Source of the DNA: Zantedeschia hybrid cultivar
Taxonomy: Eukaryota; Streptophyta; Magnoliopsida; Alismatales; Araceae
Assembly (NCBI GenBank): GCA_030544215.1
Contig: JARZZO010000013.1
Coordinates: forward strand, 28,317,229 to 28,381,228
Length of the DNA stretch: 64,000 bases
Direction: 5' to 3'
Below the pieces are notes generated by a model. The model was not told the origin of the DNA and did not search any database. It saw only the letters and a list, made by a program, of their open reading frames with translations. Both the position numbers and the translations under genes were made by a program. Below are positions 43,490 to 55,892 of this stretch, piece after piece; position 1 is the stretch's first letter; every line of letters begins with the position of its first letter.

Positions 43490-44266
43490 TCACAAGGGCA
43501 GCATCAGTGCACCGGCAATGGCCAAAACAAAGTAGTTCACGGCGCCAACGTTAATATGATAAGATGAAGAATCCTTCGAAGGCGCAGACGTCGGGGACGA
43601 CCCGCCATTCCCCTCCGACGGGGCCAAATCCGCGGGCTTGGCCACCTCCGGAGAAGGCGCCGGCGCCGGCGCCGGAGGCGGAGCTTCCCCAAAGATGGCC
43701 ACCGGGAGCAGGACCCTCTGCACCTCGTAGACGGCGATGGGGTCAGTGGAGTAGACGCTGCTGCTGATCTTGGGGTTGGCCCAGCCCGAGTTTACCCGGA
43801 CGAGCCCGGAGGCGTCCGACAAGTTGAGGCTGTACTGCCCCCCGGCGAAGGTGGCAACGGGGTTCTGCTGGCTCAGGTTGCGGAACTCGGCGAGGCTGTA
43901 GAAGTGGGGGAGGGCGTGGGCGAGGACGAGGGAGCGGAGCTGGTCCTGGGTGAGGTTGGCGAGGGAGGGCTTCTTGAGGGAGGAGAAGGCGCCGTCGGCG
44001 GGGACGAAGATGGTGATGCCCTGCTGGGTGTTGTTGGCCTGGTTCTGGAAGGTGGAGATGGCGCCCGTCTGCTGGGCGTAGCTGAGGAAGGTGGCGAAAG
44101 GGCCGGCGACGGAGAGCAGCTCCGTGAGGTTTACCCAGTGTGGGGCGGGGGCGGGGGCCGGGGAGGGGGAGGGCGCTGCTGAGGAGGACTTCTGGGCAGC
44201 TGCAGGAGGAGAGGTGGCCAGCAAGAGGATGGTGGTGATCACTGCGACTATAGTGTTGAAGGCCAT
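43490..44266 (-). CDS. FLA7: Fasciclin-like arabinogalactan protein, FLA7-like
   Basis: 258 residues. Signal peptide at residues 1-24 (MAFNTIVAVITTILLLATS), then an arabinogalactan glycomodule (PSPSPAPAPAP), one fasciclin domain at about residues 40-190 with the H1-like TIFVPADGAF and H2-like LVLAHALPHFYSL motifs and N-glycosylation sites (NLT, NLS), a second Pro/Ala-rich glycomodule (PPPAPAPAPSPE), and a hydrophobic C-terminus that fits a GPI-anchor signal. The order and the NLTELLSVAGPF and FQNQANNT blocks place it with group A FLAs near FLA7, cell-surface adhesion-type proteins of the wall. I chose the ATG at 44266 because it starts the signal peptide; the frame stays open 41 codons upstream, but that lies across a likely splice acceptor. 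The coding part is much richer in GC than its flanks. Confidence 0.95.
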   Translation of the reverse strand: MAFNTIVAVITTILLLATSPPAAAQKSSSAAPSPSPAPAPAPHWVNLTELLSVAGPFATFLSYAQQTGAISTFQNQANNTQQGITIFVPADGAFSSLKKPSLANLTQDQLRSLVLAHALPHFYSLAEFRNLSQQNPVATFAGGQYSLNLSDASGLVRVNSGWANPKISSSVYSTDPIAVYEVQRVLLPVAIFGEAPPPAPAPAPSPEVAKPADLAPSEGNGGSSPTSAPSKDSSSYHINVGAVNYFVLAIAGALMLPL

Positions 44267-45580
44267 GGTGCTTTCCCGGTTTTTTTTTTTTACCCTTCTC
44301 CCTCTCCTCTTGAGGCTAATGGAGACCTGTAGAAGAAAAGTCAGATGTGTGATCAGTAAGCAACGAGGTATAAAAAAGATTAAAATCATAAGACAACAGA
44401 GTGAAACAGGGAAAATGTTTTCCTACCCTTCTCTTTTATGCAAATGGGCTTGTTAAAATCTTTGTCCTCCTTTCTATTTAAAACGAGTTTTTAACTTTTT
44501 ATTGTGCAACAAGGAGTGAAATAAAAGTAAAGACTAGGCTGTTCATTTCAAAATGGAGTGAAATAAAAGCAAAGAGAAAACTATTCCAACTTGTGACGTA
44601 TAAATGGGAATGAGATCTACTGAACTCAAAAGCATATAAAACTCTTGCACATCCTCTCATAATCGCATGGATGATTGTAGTTACATAAATATTGGTTCTT
44701 TTATTTACTAAGATGAAATATGAACAGATGACAAAAATGACCAAATTGTTCTTCAAACATGAGAGAAGGGAGATACAAAAAGATCTTTTTTTGCAAAATA
44801 CTTGCTCGAATGTCCTTTGCGTGTTATTTTGTAACCATTGCCCAATCAACATATCAGACGGCCAGTGGTCATTGCATCGACTCATAAAAGGTGCAGCAGA
44901 TCTTAAAATCCATGAGTCATCTAGCTAATTCATTCATTCGATAGGGGTTGAAAATACAATATCTAAGGGGCATTACAGTAAGATTCATATGATCTTGTTC
45001 CATAAAAATGTAATTAAAATAAACTAAAAATCATTTAATTAAGATCATTTAACAACACCAGAGCCATACAAGAAATTCTTACAAGTGAACAGGAATGGCA
45101 GATCCGGAGTAAGTACTCAGTGATCTGCAGTATCCCGCATACAAGGGTAAAAACAAACTAAAGATCCGAGAACAAGCACAGACAAGGGTAAAAAAAAAAA
45201 AAAAATGGAAGGTCCGAGAACAAGTGAATTTAAATTCTTCAACCCTTCGATCGTTACATGCATACAGGAAAGATGACATGAACACGAAAGCATGCATGAC
45301 AAGACCGACTAAAAATCAAAAGAGATCGATCTTTCCACTGGAAACACTGTTCCTATTTGCACCATTAATTACAAAAGAGATCTGCGGATCATATATAGAA
45401 TTGTCCATCCTAAAAGGATTGTTCCAGAATAAATGGGCAATAGAATGTGAAGTAGGCATCGAAAGGAGATCTAATCACCATTATTACAGACCTTGGATGC
45501 AACGACAGGAACAAAGGGTTGAGAAATGAGCGAGAATACCTGGCCAAAGTGACTCCAATATTGGAGAAGATCCGCAGTGA
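44267..45580 (-). other. FLA7: FLA7-like 5' UTR with a 1.2-kb intron
   Basis: On the minus strand a donor CCAG|GTATTC lies at 45540/45539 and an acceptor TTCTTCTACAG ends at 44327, leaving a 60-base leader before the ATG. The intron is about 1213 bases, AT-rich, and has no coding content. The first exon would be about 35-40 bases given the TATA box at 45603-45611. Confidence 0.6.
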
Positions 45581-45602
45581 GGCTGGGGAATGTGGGCAGG
45601 TC

Positions 45603-45611
45603 AATATATAA
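45603..45611 (-). promoter_or_regulatory. FLA7: TATA box of the FLA7-like gene
   Basis: The minus strand reads CCATTATATATTGACC. The start site is expected 25-32 bases downstream, near 45575, immediately before the first 5' UTR exon. Confidence 0.6.
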
Positions 45612-45619
45612 TGGGGAGA

Positions 45620-46390
45620 GTTCTGTGCTGATGGGAAGAAGTGAGAACCTTGTGGGTGGCAGCTGGTGCCGGTGAGGTAGTAGGTGGAGCCTGTGAATTA
45701 AAAAGCTGGGGAAGGAGGCACTGTGTGCCTGTGTGGGCTGGTTGTTACTGGAAAAGCTTGTGAAGAGGAGGCAAATGCAGAGGGAAGAAAGATTAAAAAA
45801 GGGAAGTCTTCTGAGGAAGCTTCATGATGAGCAATGTCAGGTGGGGTTTCAAAATCAACTCTCCAACTCATGGTTTTCTCTCTTGGTTTTGCACCACCTT
45901 GTACTCCACCCTAATGCAGCTTTATAATTATTAGTCTGTTAGTTGGTGAAAGAAACGTATATAGATGGAGATACTCTAGTTAGAGTGAAAGTTACGTGGC
46001 AGGCATTAAGAGATGGATTTGCATATGGCCATTCTTGTTTGACAGCATTGTCATACCAGTACATATGATTTGAGGTCTACATCTAACATATTTTGAAATG
46101 TTTCGTTTAGTGAAAAGACTAGTTGTAATCTCATGCGATGCACGGTCAGTTAATATATTTGAATAAAAAATTATAATTAATATAAATAAACTTAATATTT
46201 TATATTTTTTGAAGAAATGGATAAAATAATTATAGAAGAATATATATTCAGAAATACTAACATTTTTTTTCTATGAATATTAATTAGTTGTTTGGCAACA
46301 TTAAAAGTTCAGAACCGTTGTATTCAATTAAAGTATAGATTGAGAGAGAAAATTAAAAAGTGTACTGAAAGTTATTATTTCTATCGCATG
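45620..46390. other. FLA7-like upstream region
   Basis: Probable promoter and upstream sequence, becoming AT-rich past 46080. No gene seen; a short open frame at 45733-45927 has no recognisable domain. Confidence 0.4.
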
Positions 46391-47102
46391 AGATTATCCT
46401 AATAAATATTGTGTTGAAATATAAATTGAGAAAAAAATGAGAGAGAGACGGTCTCATTAATAACAAAATTAGTTGTTATTATCCTATGTGACTATCCCAA
46501 TAATGACAATAAATATCAAAATTTATTATTATTATCTCAAAAGATTGTCCTAATAATAATAATAATAAACAATAACAACAACGACAACAACAACAACAAT
46601 AATAATAATATGAGTGGGAAAAGTGAGAGAGAGATCGGTCTCATTAATAATAATAATAATAATAATTTAAAAATAATAATGATATCAAAATTCATTATTA
46701 TTATCTCATAAGACTATCCTAATAATAATAACGACGATGATGATGATGTCAAAATTAGTTATTATTATCTCAAGAGATTACAACAACAACAACAATAATA
46801 GGGATAGAAAAATTAGAGATAAAAATATTAATAGAGAGAGAGAAAAATGTAAAAAAAGGGAAAGAGAGATAATAATAATAATAATATTATAATTAGTTAT
46901 CATTATCCTATGAAACTAAAATTTTGATATTAATTTTTTAATAATCATAATAATATTAAATTTAGTAATTATTATCTCATAAAAATACTATTATAATAAT
47001 AATAATAATTTAAAAATACTTAGTATTATCTCAAGAGATTGCAACAACAACAATAACAATAATAGAGGATAAAAAATAGAAGATAGAAAAATGTGGAAGA
47101 GG

Positions 47103-47136
<34 letters not shown>

Positions 47137-47140
47137 GGCA
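46390..47140. repeat. Decayed minisatellite with AAT/CAA triplet runs
   Basis: The phrase TTATTATCTCA.AAGATT followed by CCTAATAATAATAA recurs about eight times with diverged spacers (for example near 46400, 46530, 46705, 46765, 46965 and 47025), often preceded by TCAAAATTAGT. AAT, CAA and GAT triplets and GAGAGA runs expand at its edges. Confidence 0.65.
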
Positions 47141-48240
47141 AAAAGATAGAGGGGAGAGGGAGAGAATTAATGAGAGAGAGATGGTGAGAGAGAGAATTAA
47201 TGAGAAAGATGAGGAGAGAGAGAATTAATAGGAGACAAACATTAATAGGGAAGGGAGAGAGAGAAATTTGGAGAAAACAGATAATTTTGGTGTTGACATG
47301 TGGCACCAGAGAATTCTGTTTTATATATATAGGTGGCCGCTGTTAACATAAAATATTTGGCCTTGTTTGAATGTTTCACCCATCGTCCCAAAGAGTACAT
47401 GGATGAATCGCCCCTTTAGCGACAATTACCAAATGTGGTGACCATGGGGCAGGTTTGAATAAGGTCATGAGTAGAGATCAACAATAGTTTTTTTTTTATC
47501 CGAACTTAATCTGACTCAACTTGGGATCAAACATAGGTCCAGGAGAGACAAGCTAAATCGGAGAACATTAGAGTCAAAGGACACAAATCGAACCAAGTTA
47601 TGACAGATTTAAGTCAATTTTCTGTTATTAATCTGACATATGATATAAAATTCAATTCAATACAAGCCCACATAATATGACAAATTCACATCGTATTTTT
47701 ATGTGATCTAAATTGTTGGATTACGAGGAGATGTTATTTCTTTGAAAAATTTGCCAAGAGTTCCCTGGCAAAAAAAAAAGTGTATCGAGAGCTCCTTACT
47801 TTATTTTCCCTCTCTCTACGTCTTCAAACTGTAAATTCAAACGAAATATGAGAATAAAACTGCATAAATAATATGACAGAGATCCACAAAAAGTAAAAAG
47901 ATGTTATCTAGTTGAAGTGCCAGCAAGCCAATTTCATTTAGAAAATATATTTCCCTCTGAACGGTGCAAAAGGTCGCTAGTTTATTCTCCCAAGATCCGA
48001 TAACCACTCGTAGCCCTCGTAGGTGCATTCCAAGATAAAGATGCCCGCAGACTTAACCTCAGATCGCCAAAAAAATGCTGAAAGAAAACGGCGTCATATA
48101 AAACGATTTTCGTTCCACATAGAACTAAGATAGACTCCGAATATAAGAGGATCCTTTGGACTTGTCGATCCATCTCCCTCTGAACGGTCATGTCCTTTCT
48201 ATCCAGAAAGTTAAACATAACAGAAGAATCCAAGGAATAA
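47140..48240. other. Intergenic, GA-rich then unassigned
   Basis: GAGAGAGA-rich sequence to 47270, then ordinary sequence. CCCTCTGAACGGT occurs at 47951 and again at 48175 in otherwise dissimilar surroundings. No gene is supported. Confidence 0.4.
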
Positions 48241-48246
48241 AGAAAA

Positions 48247-48255
<9 letters not shown>

Positions 48256-48304
<49 letters not shown>
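48256..48304. repeat. (AT)n microsatellite
   Basis: About 24 TA units preceded by an A-run. Confidence 0.95.
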
Positions 48305-48307
<3 letters not shown>

Positions 48308-48977
48308 TCTCCCGCTGCATGCATGTAAAGTGTTCAAATACATCTAAGGAAGGAGGAAAGATCCAACTATATAATGCCTCCCAATTTTTTTAGATATCCA
48401 ATATGAGACTAAACATGGCATACAACTAAACCAACTATGAAATGTTTAAATTCCAAAACATAAAAACCAACAATCCCCCACAAATTCAAATCATTTCGGT
48501 AAAACAAAAATCATGTCCTAAGGCTTGTTGCGATAAGTTTTCAGTGGGTGTACATTCCGGTTTGAACCTTCACCTAAGTACACTAATCTTTCTCACATAG
48601 GTTATAAGTGAACTATAAATCTTGAACTTGAACCTTGGATATGTGATAGTCAATTGGCAACAACTCATCAGTAGTGACAGTTGGTTCTTTACGACCATGC
48701 TACCGAATCTTGTTTCATAAGTGTTAAAGAGTGCCAAGATTCCCTACACTGCAACCTCACAGTTACACTTACATAGATGAGATTCTCCAAGGATGTACTG
48801 TAACTATCCCATCATAAAGACCTAGAACTCATTAAGAGCCACAAACTCATCCTAACTAGCAATCGAACATCTATCCCAAGAAGGGACTTTGAGAATTTAT
48901 CTCAATCATGTTGATGCTCATGTTTCACTCTTATAGATTGTTTTTACCACATTCAACCTACTTTTTAGGATCTCCAA

Positions 48978-49223
48978 TTAGATAGGTTGAGTTGTTACTA
49001 TTGATGAAACCATAATAGATATTATTGAATCATGTCCTTTTGTGAGTAGATTTGCATCATTGTCCACGAACACCACTCCTTGAGACACTAACTCTTGAAT
49101 AATTTTTAATCTTATTCGCACGTGTCTCTTTAACTTTTGATTATACTTGGGGCTTCTAATCAAAATTATTGTAATTTGGTTATCACAATGTATTGAGATA
49201 AGAGGTATAGGCTTCATTATCAA
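48978..49223 (-). pseudogene. Copia 2 RNase H remnant
   Basis: Contains ISIHCDNQITIILIRSPKYN, matching the HCDNQAA.....NP..H block of copia RNase H, then VFVDNDANLLTKGHD, matching the N.AD.LTK end. Confidence 0.8.
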
Positions 49224-49723
49224 GGGAATTTATGAAAGAAAATCCTTCAGTCAATGAGCTTCAGTCATTGTGGTATCCAAAGTACACAATTCTGTCTTAG
49301 ATGTAGAATGAGATATAATTGTCTGTTTGATAGACCTCCAATCAATTGCACCTCCTTCAAATGTAAAAACATAACGAGTAACACATTTACTCTATAACAT
49401 AACGAGTAACAAGAAACTTTCCATAATGCAAGCCCAAGGATATAGTCACTTTCAAATATTTGAGTACTCTATCCAATGTATCGTAATGCGTTCTGTCTAG
49501 AGAACTTATATACCTGCTCAACTTTGTTAGTACAAATAAAATATCAAGTCAAGTCTAGAACAATTTGTTAAATACATTAAACGCCTAATTATTTGTGAGT
49601 ATCTTAATTAAGACATAGATATGCCACTCTTCTTCTTGTGGAGAGTCTTTAAAGGATCATAAGGTGTGACAACTAATTTAACATGACTATAGTTGAATTT
49701 TTCAAATACTTTCTCAACATAAT

Positions 49724-50187
49724 GTGCTTGAGAAATTGCTATCCCATCAATTGAATGAGTCAATTAGTCTCAAAATAACGTCAGCACAACCCAAGTCCTT
49801 CATATCAAACTTACCACTCAAAAGAACCTTAGTATCATTAATTATAGCAAGATTAATTCCAAACAGTAGAATATCATCAACATATAAATATAAAATAATA
49901 TATTCATCACCTTTCATTTTAGTGCATACACATTTATTGGAGTCATTGATTTCAAAGTCAAAAGATAGAATAGCTCTACCAAAATTTTCAAACCATTATT
50001 TTAGAGTTTGTTTCAAACTATAAAGAGACTTGACTAATTTACAAACTTTCTTCTTATTACTTGGAAGTACATATCCCTCTGGTTTATCCATATATATCTC
50101 CTCATTAAGATCTCCATTAAGAAAGACAGTCTTGACGTCCATTTGATGGACCTTGAGATGATAGATAGATGCCAGTGTTGAAAGCAC
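49724..50187 (-). pseudogene. Copia 2 reverse transcriptase remnant
   Basis: Starts with LKVHQMDVKTVFLNGDLNEE and EIYMDKPEGY, the first RT blocks. After one in-frame stop near 49994 the same frame continues to LYLYVDDILLFG (near 49870), so the catalytic YVDD is intact although the gene is not. Confidence 0.85.
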
Positions 50188-50665
50188 TCAGATAATAGTT
50201 ATCCTAGTAAACAGAGAATAAGTGTCAAAATAGTCAATTCTTTCTTTATGTTTGAATCCCTTAACAACTAACCTAGCCTTAAACTTATCCACTGGCCCAT
50301 CAGATTTTAATTTTCTTTTAAATACCGACTTACATCCAATAGTGGTGCAACCAGGAGGTAGATCTACTAATTCTCAAGTACCATTAGAGATAATAGAGTG
50401 CATTTCACTTTTAATGGCGTCTTTCCACTACTTAGCTTTAGATGAACCCATAGCATCTAAAAAAGTCACAAGATCACCCTCTATAGATGATAAAATCTTG
50501 GCCTAGATCATTAAAAATTCGTGGTCTCTTACTCCTCCTCAATTCTATACACTCTCTTGATTCATTTAATCTAGAGTGACTCAAGGAAGATACATCCACC
50601 ATGGATATTAGGACATATACAATAGTAGATTCATCTCTAATTGAAGTGCAGGCACTAGAGATAGA

Positions 50666-51708
50666 CTAAGATATTCTTGTCTTCATACGAAATATATCCT
50701 CAAAAAATGTAGCATCACGAACCTCAACAATAGTATTTACATCTATCCCAGAGATTTCTAATTTGATAATTAGAAATCTATATGTATTATTTTGAGCATA
50801 ACCCAAAAAGACACCATTTACTATATTTGGATCACATTTTTTCTTTTTGTGTTCAAGTACTACTACTTTAGCAAGGCACCACCACACTTTAAGGTATTTC
50901 AAACTTGTCTTTCGATCATTCTAAAGTTCATACGGGCTTTATCCCTTGACTTTATTGGTACTCTATTTCACACATGACATACTATGTATCAAACCACACC
51001 CCACATGAAGTTAGGTAACCAAGAACTTCCTAAGATGACATTTATCATATCTCCAAGAGTTTTATTCTTTCGTTCTATTGTTCCATTTGATTGAGGACTA
51101 TATAGAGCAGTTACCTCATGAAGAATGTCTGAATCTTGGCAATACTTCTGAAACAAATTTGAAGTATACTCACCACTCCTATCAGATCTTAACCTCTTAA
51201 TAGTTCTATTTGTTTGATTTTTTACTTTTAAATTTAAATACAAGAAATTTATCTAAATTTTCATCTTTAGTTTTCAGAAAATAAACATAGCAATAACGAG
51301 AACAAGCATCACTAAAAGAAATAAAATATTTCTTATGGTCTCTCACATTCTATTAAATTCTTAGCAATCAGTATGAACTAATTCTAAGATGTTAGAATCT
51401 CTATTAACTGATTTAAATGATTTACAAGGTTGTTTATATTGCACATATATTTTACACTTTTTCTTAGAATCAATAGCATGCTTAGGAATCATGTCAAGAT
51501 TCATCATTCTCTTCACAGTAAAATGTCCCAATCTATTATGCCACACATCATATGATTCAACATTATAAGAACAAGTACTAACGAAATCATTAACTTTATT
51601 TTGATAAACACATTCAGTGTGAAGTTTAAATAATCCTTTATGAAGATAACTCTTTCCAATAAAGGTTTCCAAATGTAACAAAACAACTTTATTATATTTA
51701 AAGATCAA
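50666..51708 (-). pseudogene. Copia 2 GAG-pre-integrase and integrase remnant
   Basis: 51708-51361 holds VWHNRLGHFTVKRMMNLDMI and the LVHTDC start of integrase. 51243-50989 holds IKRLRSDRSGEYTSNLF and SPQSNGTIERKNKTL with the Asp and Glu of the DDE core. 50902-50666 holds the C-terminal CDPNIVNGVFLGYAQNN block. Frames are broken between them. Confidence 0.82.
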
Positions 51709-51796
51709 CTTATAACCGCTACGAATTAAACTAGAGTCAAAATAAGATTTCGTTAGACTGATAGAATATGATGCACCTTATATAGTGACAGGACCT

Positions 51797-54700
51797 TGTT
51801 GGGTTTTCTCGGGTTTCTCGGGATCACTCACGCAGTGGAAAATAAAATATTAAAACAGCAATCCGTTCCCGTTTCGAAAATCAAAAATCGATTATCGGAT
51901 AATCGAAGTTCTCACCGTGTGCGGATTCGAATCCGCAACCATTCGGTTTCGTCGGTGCGACACCGCAAGCCGCGCAAGTGCCCGGCCTCTAGCGAAGTCC
52001 ACGCGATCCTCCTCGCGACGGATATCCTCACGTTCCTCGTTCTTCGCAGCCCACGAAACCTCTGCCGGTCGCCGCAACGATCGCCGCAACGCTCGGACGA
52101 TTTCTCGTCGAACGGGATTCGGAGAAGCGGCGGAGCAGATCTAGATCTGTCTGGACGCCAGAGAGAGAGAGAAACTGAGGAGGGGCAGCTAGGGTTAGCA
52201 GTAGCTTGGCCTGCTCAGCCCGTTCGCTATGTTTTATACTAACCGCGCAGTTTTTCATAAAAATCCACGGTTTGTGTAAAACCCACTTATTTATCCATCG
52301 CCTTGAGAATCGTTTGCGTGTGACCCTCTAGGCCCAAGTACCAGTCCAGTTAATGGCCCAACAAGCCCCAGTGATTCCTCACTGGCTTTATTAATCAATT
52401 AATAACCCTTTATTAATTAATTAATCAATCGAATTGATGTCGCACATCGAATTCGACCGGGCCTCCGATCACGTTGGGTGCCAAGAAACACCACGTGAAC
52501 CCGGAAGGTATTGGGGTTAAGTAACCCACTCTTGGAACCTTGTAACGACCCGCCACCCTATGATCGGAGACCCGATAACTAAATGGGTGTCGAATAATTA
52601 TCCAACGGTCTCACACCCGGATCTTATACGCACATCTGGAGGAGTAAGCGTTAAACAAGGTTAAATATAACATTCACACGGACTACAAGGAAGTACAGTG
52701 CGCAGAAAGTAAATTAATAATGTCCGTACACAGTCCAACAATAATTATATAGTCCAACAAATTAATTAAGTACAGGCAGAAGTAAAGTACAACAACATCG
52801 GGGCATACCCCGGAACTGAGATAGCTGCTGGTCCGTACACCAAGGAGAGCACCACACGTCGCCACACGCCACGAAGTCCACACCTGAAAACCGCAGGGAG
52901 TGAGCCACACCAGAATTGGGCTCAGTAGGGATCATCCGATCCCTTGTCTCCCACTCACGCACCCACAAGGGCAATTACCAAGATACAAGTGAACAAGATA
53001 AGTAAAGCTGTAACACATTACTCCTAATTCTCTCTATAAACCACATGCATTCGGAAAATAACATGCATATCTCAGAAATCATTCTACCAAGGAACCTACA
53101 ACTCGCGTCTCGGCAAAACGCGTCAACCACGTCTCCGAAAGTGGGAAACACCGACCCGCTGAGACCAAACAGTAACCCCTCGGATAGCACGCTGGCTACC
53201 TCGGCGGTTACTCCTTCCCCCAGCAAACACCGACCCGCTGAGACCAAACAGTTAGCACACTGGCTACTCCGGCCCAACTGGCTCAGGTGGTTACTCCTTC
53301 CCCCAGCACGAGTGACACTCCAAAGGTACCACTCCGACACCGGTACAAGCTAGCTAACCCCGGGGTTCACCAGGTGACCCTCTCTCACTAGGCGTCACCC
53401 CGCCACTGCTACCGTCAGCGCTGTGTCCCTCCGCACCGACACAGGGTGTCAAACGCTACAACTGTCACTCTAGGTCCACAGTAACACAAAACACGGCACG
53501 GTGCGATCCGGTCACGTGAGAAGTCCATGGTCGCACGACACACAACGCAGTGCCATCCGATCACGAAGAGTCCATCATCATCGAGTATACTAAAAACATG
53601 CATTTAACCAACTATCTAGCAGTGTAAACACATTTTACTAGCATGAATTAGTGTGGTTCTGTCTTGAATCGCGTCACCCAAGGCCGACGCCATTCAAGCA
53701 TCCTAAACTGGTTCATGAAATCCCGGCCTCAGAATATGGCCTAAAAGGCGTCGTCACAGGCCCACCCTATTAAAACGCGTCGCCATCCCTCGTCGCCTAT
53801 TAGTGACAGAAGCAGGGATAGGCTACGGTTGATTCTCTTTAAAACACGTCGTCCTGGGAAGCCGCCTTTTAAAAGGCGTCACTGTCCTCAGACGCCCTCT
53901 CACAGAAATCCGGAATTAGCAGAAAACCTTAATCGGGGGATTTCTGCCTAAAAGGCGTCATGGTGGCCCGACGCTATTCCAAATCGCATCGTCCAATCAT
54001 GACGTCTTTTAGCGCCAGAATTCCCGAACTGACAGAGCCTGAGTGGAACGATTTCTGCCTAAAAGGCGTCATGATGGCCCGACGCCCTTCTAAAAGGCGT
54101 CGTCCATGCACGACGTCTTTTAGTGCCAAAAACCAGGTCCTGTCTCCTGCCCGAAGGCTCCCTTTTCACCCCCAAAAACCCCAAAATCGCCCAAAAACAG
54201 AGGAGAAAGAGGGGCAAGCCAAACCATCATAAACCCACATTCATAGAAACCCTCATTCCCATCAAGAAGAGCTCCTAAACATGCTTGTTCTACCCCCAAA
54301 CACATCATGCATCACATGGAAACTACGGATGAAACGAGTGCAATCTACGCAAGGTTCGTCCCCCTACCGGTTCTTGAACTCCTCCTAGCTCCGTGCCGTC
54401 GAACCGCCGCACCGCAGGCCGCCGCCGGTACCCCCGAGGACGTCGCCACTCCGCCGGGACGTCGGCCGCCGTCCGGAGAATGGAACGCCGTGAAGGAAGT
54501 GGTGGTGGTAGTGGTGAGAGGTAGAGAGGCGTTGGAGTGGTGGAAGAGGAAGAAGAGGAAGGGAAAGGGGAAGAAAGAGGTCGGAGGAAGCGGAGAGGGG
54601 GAGGAGAGAGAGTGAGAGGGTGAGAAATGAGGGAAAGAAAGGAAGGCTCGCGGGGTCAATCCGAACAATGGTAAAACGCGTCGACCTATCCAGACGCCTA

Positions 54701-55892
54701 TTAGATGACAAGACGGGCCGTACTGACAGAAGCTCTGAAACACGTCTACCACTACCGACGCTGCTCAGACGACAAGACCGGCACCGTACACTGACATCTC
54801 AGGGTCGCAGTCTGAATCGCGTCGTCCATCACAGACGCCTATCAGACGACAAGTCAGGGGCCGTACTCTCGCGGCCCGAAACCCGCCCACGTGGCGCCCA
54901 CGTGGCACAACAGCTAAAGACCTAAATGGCGTCCACCTAGCAAGACGCCGTTTGAAAGGCGTCGTGCAGGGTCGATGTCATTAAAGGGAAATTTTCAAGA
55001 CCCCTCAAGGTCCAATCCAGGGGATTCCGACCCGAAACCGATCCGAACACTGAACCTGAAACCTCAGTCCTTACAACCTTTTTGCCGACAGTTACCGCGT
55101 AGATATAATCCTTCATTCGTATAATGCTCTCGAGTCAACTCAGGGTATGGCGAGCTGTCAAACCCTAACCGGTCGACTCACTTGGATTGGATGCCGCTGA
55201 TGAATATCGAAAAACTCATTTCCCGATATTATCGTCCGCCCTGGCCAAGGACTTCCGCGCATCTTTCCTAGAGCATTCTCTCTCTCTAAGTACCGAGAGC
55301 GAATGATTCCTTATTGACACACAATTCCCTTCGACGGTATTCCGCTGAACCCAATCCTTGACGTATTAGAATCCCGTGGCTAGAGATTCGTAAACTAAGG
55401 TCAAAGCACATAAGTCCACCGACAAGGTGTCCTTGGTGTCTCAGGTCCGAGGACCATCCACGCAACTGCGACAATAGAATCAAGCTGGTTGACAGTGAGG
55501 TACAATACCATCCAGCGATTCAGTCAGATCAGTTCAGTGAACTCATTCTCCAATGAGCACCTACAGATTCGCCTTAGTGTCTCCACACAAGTGACTTATG
55601 AGATCAGTCACCCTCATCATATGAGTAGGAGTAATCTGTACTAGTCTAACCGGATATCCGATGTCCTTCTCGGATATCCTCCGACTAGGAACGATCAAGA
55701 ATATGTGTGTTTAAGTGATCAGTCTCATTAGTGTGATCTCATCATAATCTGATCACTATAGCACATATTCACGGACTTCATTATGAAACGATAATTAATG
55801 CGATTTACACATAATGAATATTATGCCATTATATTAATAAATGAACGAGATTTACATGGTCAGATTGGCTTGTAGGCCACCTAAAACTAACA
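51797..55892 (-). repeat. 3' LTR of copia 1, interrupted
   Basis: The minus strand starts TGTTAGTTTTAGGTGG and ends GAAACCCGAGAAAACCCAAC plus A. Removing the 2535-base insertion leaves about 1.56 kb. Segments match the LTR debris at 5.5-7.1 kb. Confidence 0.82.
52541..55075. mobile_element. 2.5-kb solo LTR (TGTAACGACC type) with hairpin arrays
   Basis: It begins TGTAACGACCCGCC and ends CAGTCCTTACA, imperfect terminal inverted repeats of LTR type. The target ACCT or AACCT is repeated at 52536-52540 and 55075-55079, and the rejoined flanks match the uninterrupted homologous LTR at 5740-5775. No PBS, PPT or gene is inside, so a solo LTR is the best reading. It carries GGCGTC-type hairpins in two blocks (53664-54125 and 54675-55000) around a pyrimidine-rich leader-like stretch seen on the minus strand (54640-54480). 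The orientation is not certain. Confidence 0.75.

Larger units (their letters stand above)
48330..51796 (-). mobile_element. Ty1/copia element 2, 5' part lost
   Basis: On the minus strand the polypurine tract TTTGTGGGGGAT meets the 3' LTR start TGTTGG at 48472; the LTR continues to lower coordinates with a TATATAG box, its end not determined. Upstream come RNase H, RT, integrase and GAG-pre-integrase pieces in order to 51790. There the sequence is cut by the LTR of copia element 1 at 51797. Many stops; old. Confidence 0.85.

Noticed and set aside
43564..44182. Plus-strand frames across the FLA7-like gene
   Set aside because: Antisense shadows of a GC-rich coding region; low complexity and no domain.
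44267..44389. N-terminal extension of the FLA7-like protein upstream of 44266
   Set aside because: It would bury the signal peptide and crosses a likely splice acceptor at 44327.
48156..48347. Frames spanning the (AT)n tract
   Set aside because: Tyr/Ile repeats from translating a microsatellite.
54307..54615. Basic 102-codon frame in the solo LTR
   Set aside because: Pure GA-rich and GGT-rich repeats, opposite strand to the likely leader; no domain.
53664..55000. Hairpin arrays as a CRISPR array
   Set aside because: Plant nuclear DNA; units are irregular in spacing, the repeats are hairpin arms with variable loops and no cas genes are present.
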